From Myxococcota bacterium (GTDB lineage Bacteria > Myxococcota_A > UBA796 > UBA9615 > JAKLKC01): a DNA stretch of 64,000 nucleotides. The stretch lies in contig JAKLKC010000014.1 of assembly GCA_023150875.1 (NCBI GenBank), positions 55,924-119,923 on the forward strand, written 5' to 3'. Every line of letters starts with the position of its first letter. Position 1 is the first letter of the stretch. The translations under genes were made by a program, and so were the position numbers. The notes beneath the pieces are model-generated. The model was not told where the DNA came from, searched no databases, and saw only the letters and a program-made list of their open reading frames with translations. Shown here piece by piece: positions 8,742 through 20,815 of the stretch.

Positions 8742-8801
8742 CCCCGCCCCGCCCGGAGCAGACCGGGTGGCCTCCCCCGCGACCCCTTCCGGGAACCCTC
8801 C

Positions 8802-9848
8802 ATGACCGACCGCTACCTGAAGGCGGGCGTCGACATCCGGGCCGGCGACGCTTTCGTGCGCCGGATCGCGCCCATGGCCCGCTCCACCTTCCGGCCCGAG
8901 GTGCTGACGGACCTCGGCTCCTTCGGCGGGATGTTCGCCGTCCCCTCCGGGAGGTTCCGGGACCTGGTGCTGATCGCGTCCACGGACGGGGTCGGCACCA
9001 AGGTGAAGCTGGCGGAGCGGGTCGGGTGGTACGGGGGCCTCGGCATCGACCTGGTGGCCATGTGCGTGAACGACGTGGTGGTGCACGGGGCGGAGCCGTG
9101 GCTCTTCCTGGACTACTACGCCACCGGGCGCCTGGACGTGGACCGGGCCGCCGAGGTGGTGCAGGGGATCGCCGAGGGATGCCGCCAGGCCGGCTGCGCC
9201 CTCCTGGGGGGAGAGACCGCGGAGATGCCGGGGGTATACCCCGAAGGGGGCTTCGACCTCGCGGGCTTCGTCGTCGGCGCCGTGGAGCGGGACGGCATCG
9301 TCGACGGTCGCAAGGTACGGCCCGGCATGGCGGTGGTGGGGCTCCCCTCCACCGGCGTCCACAGCAACGGCTTCTCCCTCGTCCGGCGGGTGGTGGAGGA
9401 GACCGGCGCGGACCTCGACGCCCCGCTCCCGGAGATGGGCGACAGCCTCGGCCGCTGCCTGCTCGCCCCCACCCGGATCTACGTCCGCGGCGTCCTGGCG
9501 GCGATGGCCCGGGGGCGGGTGCACGCCTGCGCCCACATCACCGGGGGCGGCCTCGTGGGGAACATCCCCAGGGTGCTCCCCGAGGAGTGCGCCGTGGAGC
9601 TGGACCGCTCGTCCTGGCTCCCCGCTCCGGTCTTGGGGTGGCTCCAGCGGGAGGGTGCGCTGGACGACGCCGAGATGGTGCGGACCTTCAACGGGGGGTT
9701 GGGGATGGTGCTGGTTGTGGAAGAGTCCGACGCCGACGCGATCGTGGGCGCCCTGCGCTCCCACGGCGACGACGCCCGGGTCGTCGGCGGCGTGGTCGCC
9801 CGGGACGGGGGCACCGCGGTCCGATTCCAGGGCCGGCACGCCTGGTGA
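8802..9848 (+). CDS. purM: Phosphoribosylformylglycinamidine cyclo-ligase (AIR synthetase)
   Basis: This enzyme catalyses the ATP-dependent closure of FGAM to AIR, the fifth step of de novo purine synthesis. Family features include the D-G-V-G-T-K motif, MCVNDVVVHGAEP, LLGGETAEMPGVY and the ITGGG-x-x-x-NIPR block. The 348-aa length is normal. The ATG at 8802 starts the conserved N-terminus (YLKAGVDI). Only 4 bp separate its stop from the GTG of purN, so the two genes form an operon with successive-pathway enzymes. Confidence 0.97.
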   Translation: MTDRYLKAGVDIRAGDAFVRRIAPMARSTFRPEVLTDLGSFGGMFAVPSGRFRDLVLIASTDGVGTKVKLAERVGWYGGLGIDLVAMCVNDVVVHGAEPWLFLDYYATGRLDVDRAAEVVQGIAEGCRQAGCALLGGETAEMPGVYPEGGFDLAGFVVGAVERDGIVDGRKVRPGMAVVGLPSTGVHSNGFSLVRRVVEETGADLDAPLPEMGDSLGRCLLAPTRIYVRGVLAAMARGRVHACAHITGGGLVGNIPRVLPEECAVELDRSSWLPAPVLGWLQREGALDDAEMVRTFNGGLGMVLVVEESDADAIVGALRSHGDDARVVGGVVARDGGTAVRFQGRHAW

Positions 9849-9852
9849 GGCC

Positions 9853-10497
9853 GTGACCGCCCGCTTCGTCGTTCTCGTGTCCGGCAGGGGGTCGAACCTC
9901 GACGCCCTCCAACGGGCGTGCGAGGACGGACGGGTGCCTGCCCGGGTGGTGCGGGTCGTGTCCAACGACCCCGGCGCCCCGGCCCTGGCGAGGTCCCGGG
10001 AGCGGGGGATCGACGCCGTTGCGGTGCCCCACCGGAGCTGCCGGGACCGGGACGAGTTCGACGCCCGGATCGCCGAGACTGTCCGCGCCGCCGAGCCCGA
10101 CTGGGTCCTCCTGGCCGGGTTCATGCGGGTGCTGGGTCCCCGCTTCCTGACCGCCTTCCCGGGGCGGATCCTCAACATCCACCCCTCCCTCCTGCCCTCC
10201 TTCCCGGGCCTCCACACCCACCGCCGGGCCCTGGCGGCGGGGGTGCGCTTCCACGGGTGCACGGTGCACCTGGTGGACGCCACCCTCGACGGCGGGCCCA
10301 TCGTGGCCCAGGCGGTGGTGCCCGTCCTGGCAGGGGACGACGAGGACCGGCTCGCCGCGCGGGTGCTCGAGCAGGAGCACCTCCTCTATCCCCGGGTGGC
10401 CCGGTGGGCCGCCGAGGGCCGCATCCGGATCGAAGGAGGGCGGGTGCACGTCGAGGGCGAGGGGGCCGCACCGCCCCCCGCGGCACGGTACCCGTGA
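9853..10497 (+). CDS. purN: Phosphoribosylglycinamide formyltransferase (N10-formyl-THF dependent)
   Basis: This enzyme transfers a formyl group from 10-formyl-THF to GAR, the third step of purine synthesis. The phosphate-binding SGRGSNLDAL sits at the N-terminus and the catalytic Asn-His segment is in NIHPSLLPSFPG; the later V-H-x-V-D is also conserved. The 214-aa length is normal. The start is the GTG at 9853, four bases after purM; the longer open frame upstream is only an overlap with purM. Confidence 0.96.
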   Translation: MTARFVVLVSGRGSNLDALQRACEDGRVPARVVRVVSNDPGAPALARSRERGIDAVAVPHRSCRDRDEFDARIAETVRAAEPDWVLLAGFMRVLGPRFLTAFPGRILNIHPSLLPSFPGLHTHRRALAAGVRFHGCTVHLVDATLDGGPIVAQAVVPVLAGDDEDRLAARVLEQEHLLYPRVARWAAEGRIRIEGGRVHVEGEGAAPPPAARYP

Positions 10498-10522
10498 CGG
10501 GGCTCCGAGGGGAATCATCGCC

Positions 10523-12007
10523 GTGATTACAAGAAGTTATGACGCGGTCATCGTCGGGCCTTCCGCGGGCTCCCTGACCGCGGCGGCCCTGCTGGCAGCC
10601 CGCGGCCTCCAGGTCCTCGCCGTCGATCGTCGGGAGGGGCGGCCCGCCGCGGGGCGCTACACCTTCCCCAGCCACACCCGCCCGGTGATGGGCTTCGAGG
10701 GGGGGACCCTGCTGCCGGCGGTGCTCCGGGCCCTCCAGGTCCACCCCCGGGAGATGAGGCTCCTCCGCCGCGCCCGCCCGGGCTACCAGGTGATCAGCCC
10801 CCGCCACCGCATCGACGTGCACGCCGATGCCGACGCCCTGTACGCCGAGCTGGAGAGGGAGCTGCCGGCGGAGCTTCCGGCCCTGGCCCGCTTCCTCAGC
10901 CGCGCCGAGGAGGCCGGCGAGGCCTACGCCCAGCGCCTCCTGGCCTCCGCCCAGGCGGCGGGCCAGCTCCGCTGGTGGCATCGCGTCGGCCTGGGGCGCA
11001 TGCCTTGGAGCCCGCCCCTCCCGGGCGGCGGCCCCACCTTCGTCGAGGCGGCCCGGCAGGAGGGCATGGGCGACGAGGGCCTGCGGTTCCTGCTGGCCCA
11101 GGTCCGTCCCTTCTCGTGGGTCGAGGGCCCGGGGGACCTGCCCCTGCCCATGGCGGCCATCCCGCTGATGGCCTCGTTCGATGGGTGGTTCACCGATCCC
11201 GACGAGCCCGACGCCTTCCAGGCGATGCTCCGCCGGCGGGTGGAGGGGCTGAAGGTGGACCTCCTCTCCGAGCCGGACCCCGAAGAGGTCATCGCCCGGT
11301 GGCGGCGGGTGCGGGAGCTGCGCTTCTCGACCCGCCCCGAGCCCGTGTCCACGTCGGCGCTGATCCTCGGAATGGCCCCTGAGTCCCTCGCCCCCGCCTT
11401 GTCGGAGCGGGCCGGCGCCGCGTACCGGGCCGCCTCCGCCGTCCTCCGTCCCACCCGGTTCCGCTACAGCCTCTACCTCGGGCTGCGCAAGGAGGTCGTG
11501 CCCGTCGGCATGGGGGACCACGCGATCTTCTGCGCCCGGGACGACGAGCCCGTGGAGGGGGTGAACTGCCTGCTCATCTCCCTCTCGGCGGAGGACCAGA
11601 GCGGAGTCGCCCCGGAGGGGTGCCGTGCCATGACCGTGTCGGCGGACCTGCCCCTCGCCGAGGCCGCCGATCCGGGGGCCCTGGACGCCCGCGCCCGGGA
11701 GATGCTCACCCGCGTGAAGGAGCTGGTGCCCTTCCTGGAGCGATACCTGGAGGTGCTCCACATCCCCAGGCCCGGGCCGGTGGGGCAGGACAACCCCCTT
11801 CCGGTGGACGCCACCCCGGCGGTCTTCGCCGGCGATCCGGGCGCGGCGCGGCTCCCCACCTTCGGGGGCATGGGGGTGCACCTGCCCCACCGCAACGCCT
11901 TCTACGCCGGGCGTGCCTCCATGCCCGCCCTGGGCATCGAGGGGGAGGTCCTATCGGGGATGGTGGTGGACCGCCTCGTGAAGGCGGTACTGCCGAGGAA
12001 GAGGTGA
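10523..12007 (+). CDS. FAD/NAD(P)-binding oxidoreductase, phytoene-desaturase/amine-oxidase-like
   Basis: A 494-aa protein with an N-terminal dinucleotide-binding fold (YDAVIVGPSAGSLTAAALLA, then an acidic-Arg strand end VDRREG). The C-terminal segment (MPALGIEGEVLSGMVVDRLV) resembles the second FAD-binding motif of phytoene dehydrogenase-like proteins. The fingerprint is variant: the first glycine motif reads G-x-S-x-G-S rather than G-x-G-x-x-G. The start is a GTG 25 bp after purN, so it may be co-transcribed although the function appears unrelated. No carotenoid genes are nearby and the substrate is unknown. Confidence 0.7.
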   Translation: MITRSYDAVIVGPSAGSLTAAALLAARGLQVLAVDRREGRPAAGRYTFPSHTRPVMGFEGGTLLPAVLRALQVHPREMRLLRRARPGYQVISPRHRIDVHADADALYAELERELPAELPALARFLSRAEEAGEAYAQRLLASAQAAGQLRWWHRVGLGRMPWSPPLPGGGPTFVEAARQEGMGDEGLRFLLAQVRPFSWVEGPGDLPLPMAAIPLMASFDGWFTDPDEPDAFQAMLRRRVEGLKVDLLSEPDPEEVIARWRRVRELRFSTRPEPVSTSALILGMAPESLAPALSERAGAAYRAASAVLRPTRFRYSLYLGLRKEVVPVGMGDHAIFCARDDEPVEGVNCLLISLSAEDQSGVAPEGCRAMTVSADLPLAEAADPGALDARAREMLTRVKELVPFLERYLEVLHIPRPGPVGQDNPLPVDATPAVFAGDPGAARLPTFGGMGVHLPHRNAFYAGRASMPALGIEGEVLSGMVVDRLVKAVLPRKR

Positions 12008-12041
12008 AGGGAGCTGGTGCGCCTGTCGGATCCCAGGCGGA

Positions 12042-13832
<1,791 letters not shown>

Positions 13833-13881
13833 CGTCTCCTCCTCCGCGCGACAGGGCCAGTGGGCCCGACACGAGCGGGGG

Positions 13882-13910
13882 AGACTAGCAGGCAAGCGCG
13901 TGCCCGACAA
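13882..13910 (-). promoter_or_regulatory. Candidate promoter for the acyl-CoA synthetase gene
   Basis: On the minus strand TTGTCG and TAGTCT are 17 bp apart in the 95-bp gap between recG and the acyl-CoA synthetase, predicting a ~45-nt leader. Partial match only. Confidence 0.4.
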
Positions 13911-13927
13911 GGCTCCGCCGCCGATCC

Positions 13928-16318
13928 TCAGCCGGCGTGCAGGTGGAGGCTCCGGCCCCAGTGGCGGCGGACCTCGTCCCGGAGGGGGGTGAAGGTGGGG
14001 TCGTCCAGGAAGTCGGGCCTCTCCACGAGCGCGAACGCCTCGGCCCGGGCCGCCGCCAGGGTGGAGGAGAAGCTGGAGGAAGCGGACAGGGCGAAGACCG
14101 GACGCCCCGACTGCCGGAGTCCGATGAGGTCGCCGGGCCCCCGGAGGCGGAGGTCCGCCTCGGCGATGTCGAAGCCCGAGCGGGTCGCCTCCAGTATCTT
14201 CAGCCGTTCCGCGGACTTGCCGGTGCGGGCCACCAGGAGGCAGAGCCCCTTCTCGCGGTTGCGGCCGATGCGACCCCGGAGCTGGTGGAGCTGGGCGAGG
14301 CCGAAGCGGTCCGCCCCCTCCACCACCATGCAGGTGGCCTCCCTCACGTCCACGCCCACCTCCACCACCGTGGTGGTCACCAGGACGCGGACGTCCCCCC
14401 GCCGGAAGGCGTCGACGATCCGCTCCTTCTCGAAGGGGTCCATCCGGCCATGGAGCAGGGCCAGCGGCACTCCCCTGAGGGGCCCCGACGCCAGTTCCTC
14501 CGCCATGGACACCGCGTCGCGGTACTCCGAGGTCTCCTTGGCCTCCACCAGGGGGTAGACCACGAAGACCCGGCCCCCCGCCTCCGCCGCCCGCCGGGCC
14601 TCGGCGTAGGCCTCCCCCCGACGCTCGTCGGGGAGGACCCGGGTCTCCACCTCGCCCCGGGGGGGCAGCTCGTCGATCACGGTGAGGTCCAGGTCCCCGT
14701 ATAGGGTCAGGGCGAGGGAGCGGGGGATGGGGGTCGCGGTCATCGCCAGGAGGTGGGGGTGGGCTCCCGACGGATGGATGCCCTTCTCCGCCAGGGCCGC
14801 CCGCTGGTCCACGCCGAAGCGGTGCTGCTCGTCCACGACGATCATCGACAGGTTGCGGAAGGCGACGTCCCCCTGGAACAGGGCCTGGGTGCCGATGCCG
14901 ACCTGGGCCGTGCCCGCGGCGCAGTGCTCCAGGGCCTCCCGCCGAGGGCGGGCCCGCAGGCTCCCCGACAGGAGGACCGCCCGGAATCCCAGGGGCTCCA
15001 GCAGCGCGCCGAAGGTGTGGAGGTGCTGCTCCGCCAGGATCTCCGTGGGGGCCATGATGGCCACCTGGCCGCCGGCCTCGATCACCGGGAGCGCCCCCAG
15101 CAGGGCCACCAGGGTCTTGCCGCAGCCCACGTCCCCCTGGAGGAGGCGGCACATTGGGCGACCCGAGGCCAGGTCGCGGTGCACTTCCTCGACGGCGCGC
15201 CGCTGGGCGCCGGTGAGGTCGAAGGGCAGCGAGTCCATCACCCCACGGACCAGACCCGGCCGCGGCGCCACCCGCAGGCCCGCCCTCCCCCTCACCGAGC
15301 GCCGGCGCATCGCCAGGGCGAGCTGGAGCCCGAACAACTCCTGGAACAGGACGGCGCGGTGGGCCGGGGACGCGCCCGCCCGCAGGAGGGCCAGGTCGTC
15401 CTCGTGCCCCGGGCGATGCAGCCGCCGCAGGGCCTCGCCGTAGGGGGGGAGGCCCCGGGCCTCCCGCACGGAGGCGGGCACCCGGTCCGGCAGGGCCGCC
15501 GCCGCGGCGTCCAGCGCCGCCGCGACCAGCGCCCGGATCTGCCGCTGGCCGAAGCCCTCCGTGGCGGGGTAGATGGGCAGCACCCCCTGGCCCTCCGGGT
15601 CGTGGCGGTCGGGGTGGAAGAGGGTCGGGCCCGGCTCCATCCGGTCGACCGTTCCGTAGAGCCCCACCCGGCGGCCCACCTCGAAGGACTGGGCCATCCG
15701 CGCCGGGGCCCGGAACCAGACGGCCGTCGCCGAGCCCGTACCGTCGGCGACCGCCACCTCCAGCACCGTCCCCTTCCGGCTCCCGCGGGTCCTCACCGCG
15801 GTGACCTCTCCCACGACGAGCCCTTCCCGACCCAGCTCCAGCGAGGCGATGGGGGGCGCGCTGGACCGGTCCTGGTAGTCGCGGGGGACGTGGAGGAGCA
15901 GGTCCCGGAGGGTCTCGAGGCCGAGCCGGGACAGGCGTTCCACGGTGCGGGGCCCCACCCCCTTGAGGGCCGAGAGGGGCGCCTCGGGGTCGAGGGTGGG
16001 GCGAGGCGGCGCGGGCCGCGGGCCCACCCCCGCCGCGGCGCCGTTGGGGACGACGGGCGGCGCGGACAGGGCGCTCAGGGCGGGGTCCGGGGGGGGCGCG
16101 GGGCGGGCGCTCCCCGCGGGGCCGAGGGCCTGCAGACGGGCGACCTCGGCCCTGACCGCGCGGATCCTCGTCCTGCGGTCGGCCTCGGACAGCCCATCCA
16201 GTCCCGCCGCCAGCGCCGCGAGGCGGTCCAGGGCCGGCGCGAGGTCCGGAGGGGCGAGGGCGCGGGCCTCCTGGGCGAGGTGGCCCACCGTCGCCTCCAG
16301 GCCCCGGACCCGCGGCAA
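13928..16318 (-). CDS. recG: ATP-dependent DNA helicase RecG
   Basis: This is a branch-migration helicase for stalled forks and Holliday junctions. It has an N-terminal OB/wedge domain (G-x-G-x-x-x-x-W-F in TGSATAVWFRAP), Walker A GDVGCGKT, a DEQH box, motif III MTATPIPR and motif VI QLRGRIGR, and it ends in the RecG C-terminal region. The length is 796 aa, slightly longer than the E. coli protein (~690) because of an N-terminal extension of ~100 residues, Ala/Pro-rich in part. The first in-frame start is the TTG at 16318; no ATG or GTG is available upstream. It follows greA by 142 bp in the same direction. Confidence 0.95.
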   Translation of the reverse strand: MPRVRGLEATVGHLAQEARALAPPDLAPALDRLAALAAGLDGLSEADRRTRIRAVRAEVARLQALGPAGSARPAPPPDPALSALSAPPVVPNGAAAGVGPRPAPPRPTLDPEAPLSALKGVGPRTVERLSRLGLETLRDLLLHVPRDYQDRSSAPPIASLELGREGLVVGEVTAVRTRGSRKGTVLEVAVADGTGSATAVWFRAPARMAQSFEVGRRVGLYGTVDRMEPGPTLFHPDRHDPEGQGVLPIYPATEGFGQRQIRALVAAALDAAAAALPDRVPASVREARGLPPYGEALRRLHRPGHEDDLALLRAGASPAHRAVLFQELFGLQLALAMRRRSVRGRAGLRVAPRPGLVRGVMDSLPFDLTGAQRRAVEEVHRDLASGRPMCRLLQGDVGCGKTLVALLGALPVIEAGGQVAIMAPTEILAEQHLHTFGALLEPLGFRAVLLSGSLRARPRREALEHCAAGTAQVGIGTQALFQGDVAFRNLSMIVVDEQHRFGVDQRAALAEKGIHPSGAHPHLLAMTATPIPRSLALTLYGDLDLTVIDELPPRGEVETRVLPDERRGEAYAEARRAAEAGGRVFVVYPLVEAKETSEYRDAVSMAEELASGPLRGVPLALLHGRMDPFEKERIVDAFRRGDVRVLVTTTVVEVGVDVREATCMVVEGADRFGLAQLHQLRGRIGRNREKGLCLLVARTGKSAERLKILEATRSGFDIAEADLRLRGPGDLIGLRQSGRPVFALSASSSFSSTLAAARAEAFALVERPDFLDDPTFTPLRDEVRRHWGRSLHLHAG

Positions 16319-16460
16319 CCGGGCGAAGTCGTCGGCGGCGGCGAAGTCGAGGGGGCGCCTCAGCCGCTCCAGCCGATGGGCGAGTTCGGTCCCCGCGGCC
16401 GCCGGCCGGCCCGGGTGGGGCGGATCGGGAGGGGGAGCGGCGGCGGTGGGCCCCGGCGTC

Positions 16461-16937
16461 TCAGACGAACTTGACGTGGGTGATCTCCAGTTCGCGCTCC
16501 CCCTTGGGCACGCGGACCCTCACGACGTCCCCCACCAGCTTGCCCATGATCGCCCTGGCGATGGGGGAGTTCACAGAGATCCGTCCCGCGGTGACGTCCG
16601 CCTCCATCTGGCCGACGATCTGGTAGGTGGACTCCTCCTCCGTCTCGGTGTCGCAGAGGGTCACGGTGGCCCCGAACATCACCTTCTCGCCCGAGAGTCG
16701 CGTCGGATCGATCACCTGGGCCGCCGACACCATCGACTCCAGCTCGCGGATCCGGCCCTCGATGAAGGACTGCCGCTCCTTCGCATCCTCGTACTCGGAG
16801 TTCTCCGAGATGTCGCCGTGGGCACGCGCGACCTCGATGTCCCGGACCACCTTGGGGCGTTCGACCTCCTTGTAGCGCCTGAGCTCGGTGCGGAGGATCT
16901 CGAGGCCGGCCGGGGTCATGGGAACACGCTGGATCAC
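16461..16937 (-). CDS. greA: Transcription elongation factor GreA
   Basis: GreA rescues backtracked RNA polymerase by stimulating transcript cleavage. The N-terminal coiled coil carries the conserved acidic tip region (ARAHGDISENSEYEDAKERQ), followed by the FKBP-like C-terminal domain (S-P-I-A-R-A-I-M-G-K-x-x-G-D). The GTG at 16937 gives exactly 158 aa, the standard GreA length, and has GGAGGA 8 bases upstream; a longer frame to 17039 is open but nonconserved. The leader contains its own promoter and an intrinsic terminator hairpin (see both entries), pointing to attenuation or autoregulation. Confidence 0.95.
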   Translation of the reverse strand: MIQRVPMTPAGLEILRTELRRYKEVERPKVVRDIEVARAHGDISENSEYEDAKERQSFIEGRIRELESMVSAAQVIDPTRLSGEKVMFGATVTLCDTETEEESTYQIVGQMEADVTAGRISVNSPIARAIMGKLVGDVVRVRVPKGERELEITHVKFV

Positions 16938-16999
16938 GGGGACAGTCCTCCCGATGGGGGCTTCGGATCGCCGCGTCGCCGCTGGGGGGGCGAGGGCCG

Positions 17000-17037
17000 G
17001 GTCCGAAATAGAAAAGGGCCGGCGGAACGCGCCGGCC
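17000..17037 (-). terminator. Intrinsic terminator hairpin in the greA leader / after pyrC
   Basis: On the minus strand GGCCGGCG and CGCCGGCC form a perfect 8-bp stem with a 5-nt loop (CGTTC), followed directly by a CTTTTCTATTTC tract. It lies ~57 bp after the pyrC stop, where it would end the pyr operon. It also lies only ~5 bases after the predicted start of the greA transcript, so it could terminate that transcript too. Confidence 0.8.
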
Positions 17038-17048
17038 ACTGGGACGGG

Positions 17049-17076
17049 ATGATAGGCCCGGGAGGTCCCCTGTCAA
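17049..17076 (-). promoter_or_regulatory. Strong candidate sigma-70 promoter for greA
   Basis: A perfect TTGACA (17076-17071) and TATCAT (17054-17049) are separated by 16 bp on the minus strand, between the pyrC stop and the terminator hairpin. Transcription should start near 17042, giving a ~105-nt greA leader that begins with the hairpin. Confidence 0.7.
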
Positions 17077-17093
17077 GCGCGGAGTTCGCCGGG

Positions 17094-18410
<1,317 letters not shown>

Positions 18411-19331
18411 GGTCCGCTCCCATCACGTGGTACATCGCCGACATGCGCACGGCGACGCCGTTGGTCACCTGGTCCAGGATCACCGACCACGGCCCGTCGG
18501 CGACCTCGGGGGAGATCTCCACCCCCCGGTTGACGGGCCCGGGATGCATCACCAGCACGTCCGGGCGGGCCCGCCGCATCGTGTCGAGGTTGAGGCCGTA
18601 GAGGCGGGAGTACTCCCGGGTGTTGGGGAAGTAGTGCCCGCCCTGGTCGATCCGCTCCTGCTGTATTCGCAGCATCATCACCACGTCCGCGTCCTCGATG
18701 GCGTCCCGAAGGCGATCGCAGGCCACGGCACCCAGGGCCTCGATGCCCGGGGGGATCAGGGTCCGGGGCCCGCACACCCTGACCCGCGCCCCGAGGCGCG
18801 TGAGCAGGATCACGTTGGACCGCGCCACCCGGGAGTGGGCGATGTCGCCGACGATGGTGACCGTGCGCCCCTCGAACCCCCCGAGGCGCTGGCGCAGGGT
18901 CAGGGCGTCCAGGAGGGCCTGGGTGGGGTGCTCGTGGAAGCCGTCGCCGGCGTTGATCACGGAGCAGGGCAGCGCCTTGGCCAGCAGCGCCGCCGTCCCC
19001 GCCATCTTGTGGCGCACGACGATGACGTCGGGCCTCATGGCATGGAGGTTCCGGGCGGTGTCCAGCAGCGTCTCCCCCTTCACCGCCGACGACGTCACCC
19101 CCCCCACCGAGAAGGTGTCGGCGCTCATCCGCTTTGCGGCGATGTCGAAGGAGGTCCGGGTCCGGGTGGAGGGCTCCAGGAAGAGGTGGATCACCGACCG
19201 CCCCCTCAGGGTCGGGACCTTCTTGATGGGCCGCTCGTTGAGCTCGCGGAAGCGCTCGGCGGTGTCCAGGAGGGTGAGGATCTCGTGCTCCTCGAGGTCG
19301 GCGATCCCCACCAGGTCCTTGCGGGCGAAGC

Positions 19332-19916
19332 TCATGGGCGGCCTCGCCCGGCGCGGCCCAGCTCCACCCTCGCCTCGGGGTCCCGTTCGCCGTCCCCGCC
19401 GTGGACCACGACGACCCGGTCGGAGAGCTCCGTCTCCAGCCGCCGGCCGACGTAGTCCGCCTGGATGGGGAGCTCCCGGTGGCCCCGGTCCACCAGCACC
19501 GCCAGGCGGACGAGGCGCGGGCGCCCGTAGTCCATGAGCTCGTCCAGGGCGGCCCGGACGGTGCGCCCCGTGAAGAGCACGTCGTCCACCAGGACGATCC
19601 GCGCCCCCTCCACGGGGAAGGGGATCCGGGTCTCGCCCAGCACGGGCTTCTCGAGTCCGGTGTAGAGGTCGTCCCGGTAGAGGGTAATGTCCACCTCGCC
19701 GATGGGGGGCGGCGGGCCCCCCTCGGCCTCGGCGACGAGGCGGGCCAGTCGGCGGGCGACGGGCACGCCCCCCGCGCGGATCCCCACCAGCGCGATCTCG
19801 CCCCGGGAGGCGAGGTCCTCGGCGATCTGGGTGGCCATCCGACGCAGCGCCCTCTCGACGGCGGCCGCGTCCATGATGGGCTTCAGCTCGCCCCTCCGGG
19901 CATCGTCGGCGGTCAA
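19332..19916 (-). CDS. pyrR: Bifunctional pyr operon regulator / uracil phosphoribosyltransferase PyrR
   Basis: PyrR binds pyr mRNA in response to UMP/UTP and often has uracil phosphoribosyltransferase activity. The PRPP-binding loop [17 protein letters not shown] is conserved, as is G-I-x-x-G-G-V near residue 45 and the DITLYRDDL segment. The length is 194 aa from a TTG at 19916; the N-terminal ~10 residues are not conserved, so a slightly later start cannot be excluded. It heads a pyrR-pyrB-pyrC operon with ATGA coupling to pyrB. A small hairpin overlaps its ribosome-binding site. Confidence 0.94.
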   Translation of the reverse strand: MTADDARRGELKPIMDAAAVERALRRMATQIAEDLASRGEIALVGIRAGGVPVARRLARLVAEAEGGPPPPIGEVDITLYRDDLYTGLEKPVLGETRIPFPVEGARIVLVDDVLFTGRTVRAALDELMDYGRPRLVRLAVLVDRGHRELPIQADYVGRRLETELSDRVVVVHGGDGERDPEARVELGRAGRGRP

Positions 19917-19924
19917 GGGGACCT

Positions 19925-19940
19925 CCCGCGGTCACGCGGG
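19925..19940 (-). promoter_or_regulatory. Hairpin overlapping the pyrR Shine-Dalgarno sequence
   Basis: In the pyrR leader CCCGCG-TGAC-CGCGGG forms a 6-bp stem whose 3' arm shares three bases with the GGGAGG ribosome site. A TACACT box just upstream (19950-19945) could be the -10 element, but a transcript from it would begin within a base or two of the hairpin. The leader upstream of pyrR is too short for a classical antiterminator/terminator pair. Confidence 0.35.
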
Positions 19941-19996
19941 GCGCAGTGTACACGGGCGGAGGGCGCGGGCAGAAGCCCCCTGACGAGGGTCCCGGC

Positions 19997-20806
19997 TCAG
20001 TGGATGGCGTCGAACATGCGGGAGGGGCGGATGAAGCCGGAGACGCCCCCGCAGGGGTCCAGGCTCAGCCAGGTGATCATGGCCCGGCCCTTGACGTTGG
20101 CGAGGGGGACCTGTCCCCAGACGCGGCTGTCGCTGCTGTTGTCCCGGTTGTCCCCCATGACGAAGACGTGCCCCTCCCGGACCTTTACCGGCCCGAAGTT
20201 CTCGAAGGGGACGGAGCCTCCCGTCAGCAGGATCGTGTACTCCCGGTCCCCCACCGTCTCCCGCCACATCCGGCCCTCGCCGGCCTGGCAGTGCTGGTCG
20301 AAGTAGGTGTACCCGTCATCTCCCGCCCGGGGGTGCTTCTCGCCGTTGACGTACAGGTCGTTGCCCCGGAGCTGCACGGTGTCGCCGGGGAGGCCGACCA
20401 CCCTCTTGATGTAGTCGACGTCGGGCTCGCTGGGGTAACGGAAGACCACCACGTCTCCCCGGGTCGGGGTCCGCCAGGTGTGCAGTGTGGTGCCCCCCCA
20501 AGGGAGGTGGATGCCGAGGATGGAGTAGGGGATCTCCGAGCGGTAGGCCAGCTTGTTGACGAAGATGTGATCTCCGATCAGCAGGGTGGGGATCATGGAG
20601 CCCGACGGGATCTTGAACGCCTCCACGACGAAGGACCGCAGGAAGAGGGCGATGAGCAGGGCGATGGCGATGGCCTCGACGTACTCCCGCAGGGTCGACT
20701 TCCCCGAAGTGCGGACGGGGGCGGGCCTGCCGCGGGGAGGGGCGGACTCACCGTCGGGGCGGGGTGCCGAGGGGTGGTCGGGGCGGGAACCGGGGCCATC
20801 GCTCAT
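19997..20806 (-). CDS. lepB: Signal peptidase I
   Basis: This membrane-bound Ser-Lys protease removes signal peptides from exported proteins. The catalytic Ser is S70 in PSGSMIPTL and the general base is K134 in [12 protein letters not shown]; the [11 protein letters not shown] box follows. One N-terminal TM helix (about residues 44-60) precedes the active site, after a ~35-residue Pro/Arg-rich cytoplasmic tail. The length is 269 aa. It lies 9 bp after lepA, the classical lepA-lepB pair. Confidence 0.96.
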   Translation of the reverse strand: MSDGPGSRPDHPSAPRPDGESAPPRGRPAPVRTSGKSTLREYVEAIAIALLIALFLRSFVVEAFKIPSGSMIPTLLIGDHIFVNKLAYRSEIPYSILGIHLPWGGTTLHTWRTPTRGDVVVFRYPSEPDVDYIKRVVGLPGDTVQLRGNDLYVNGEKHPRAGDDGYTYFDQHCQAGEGRMWRETVGDREYTILLTGGSVPFENFGPVKVREGHVFVMGDNRDNSSDSRVWGQVPLANVKGRAMITWLSLDPCGGVSGFIRPSRMFDAIH

Positions 20807-20815
20807 GGGGGAAAG

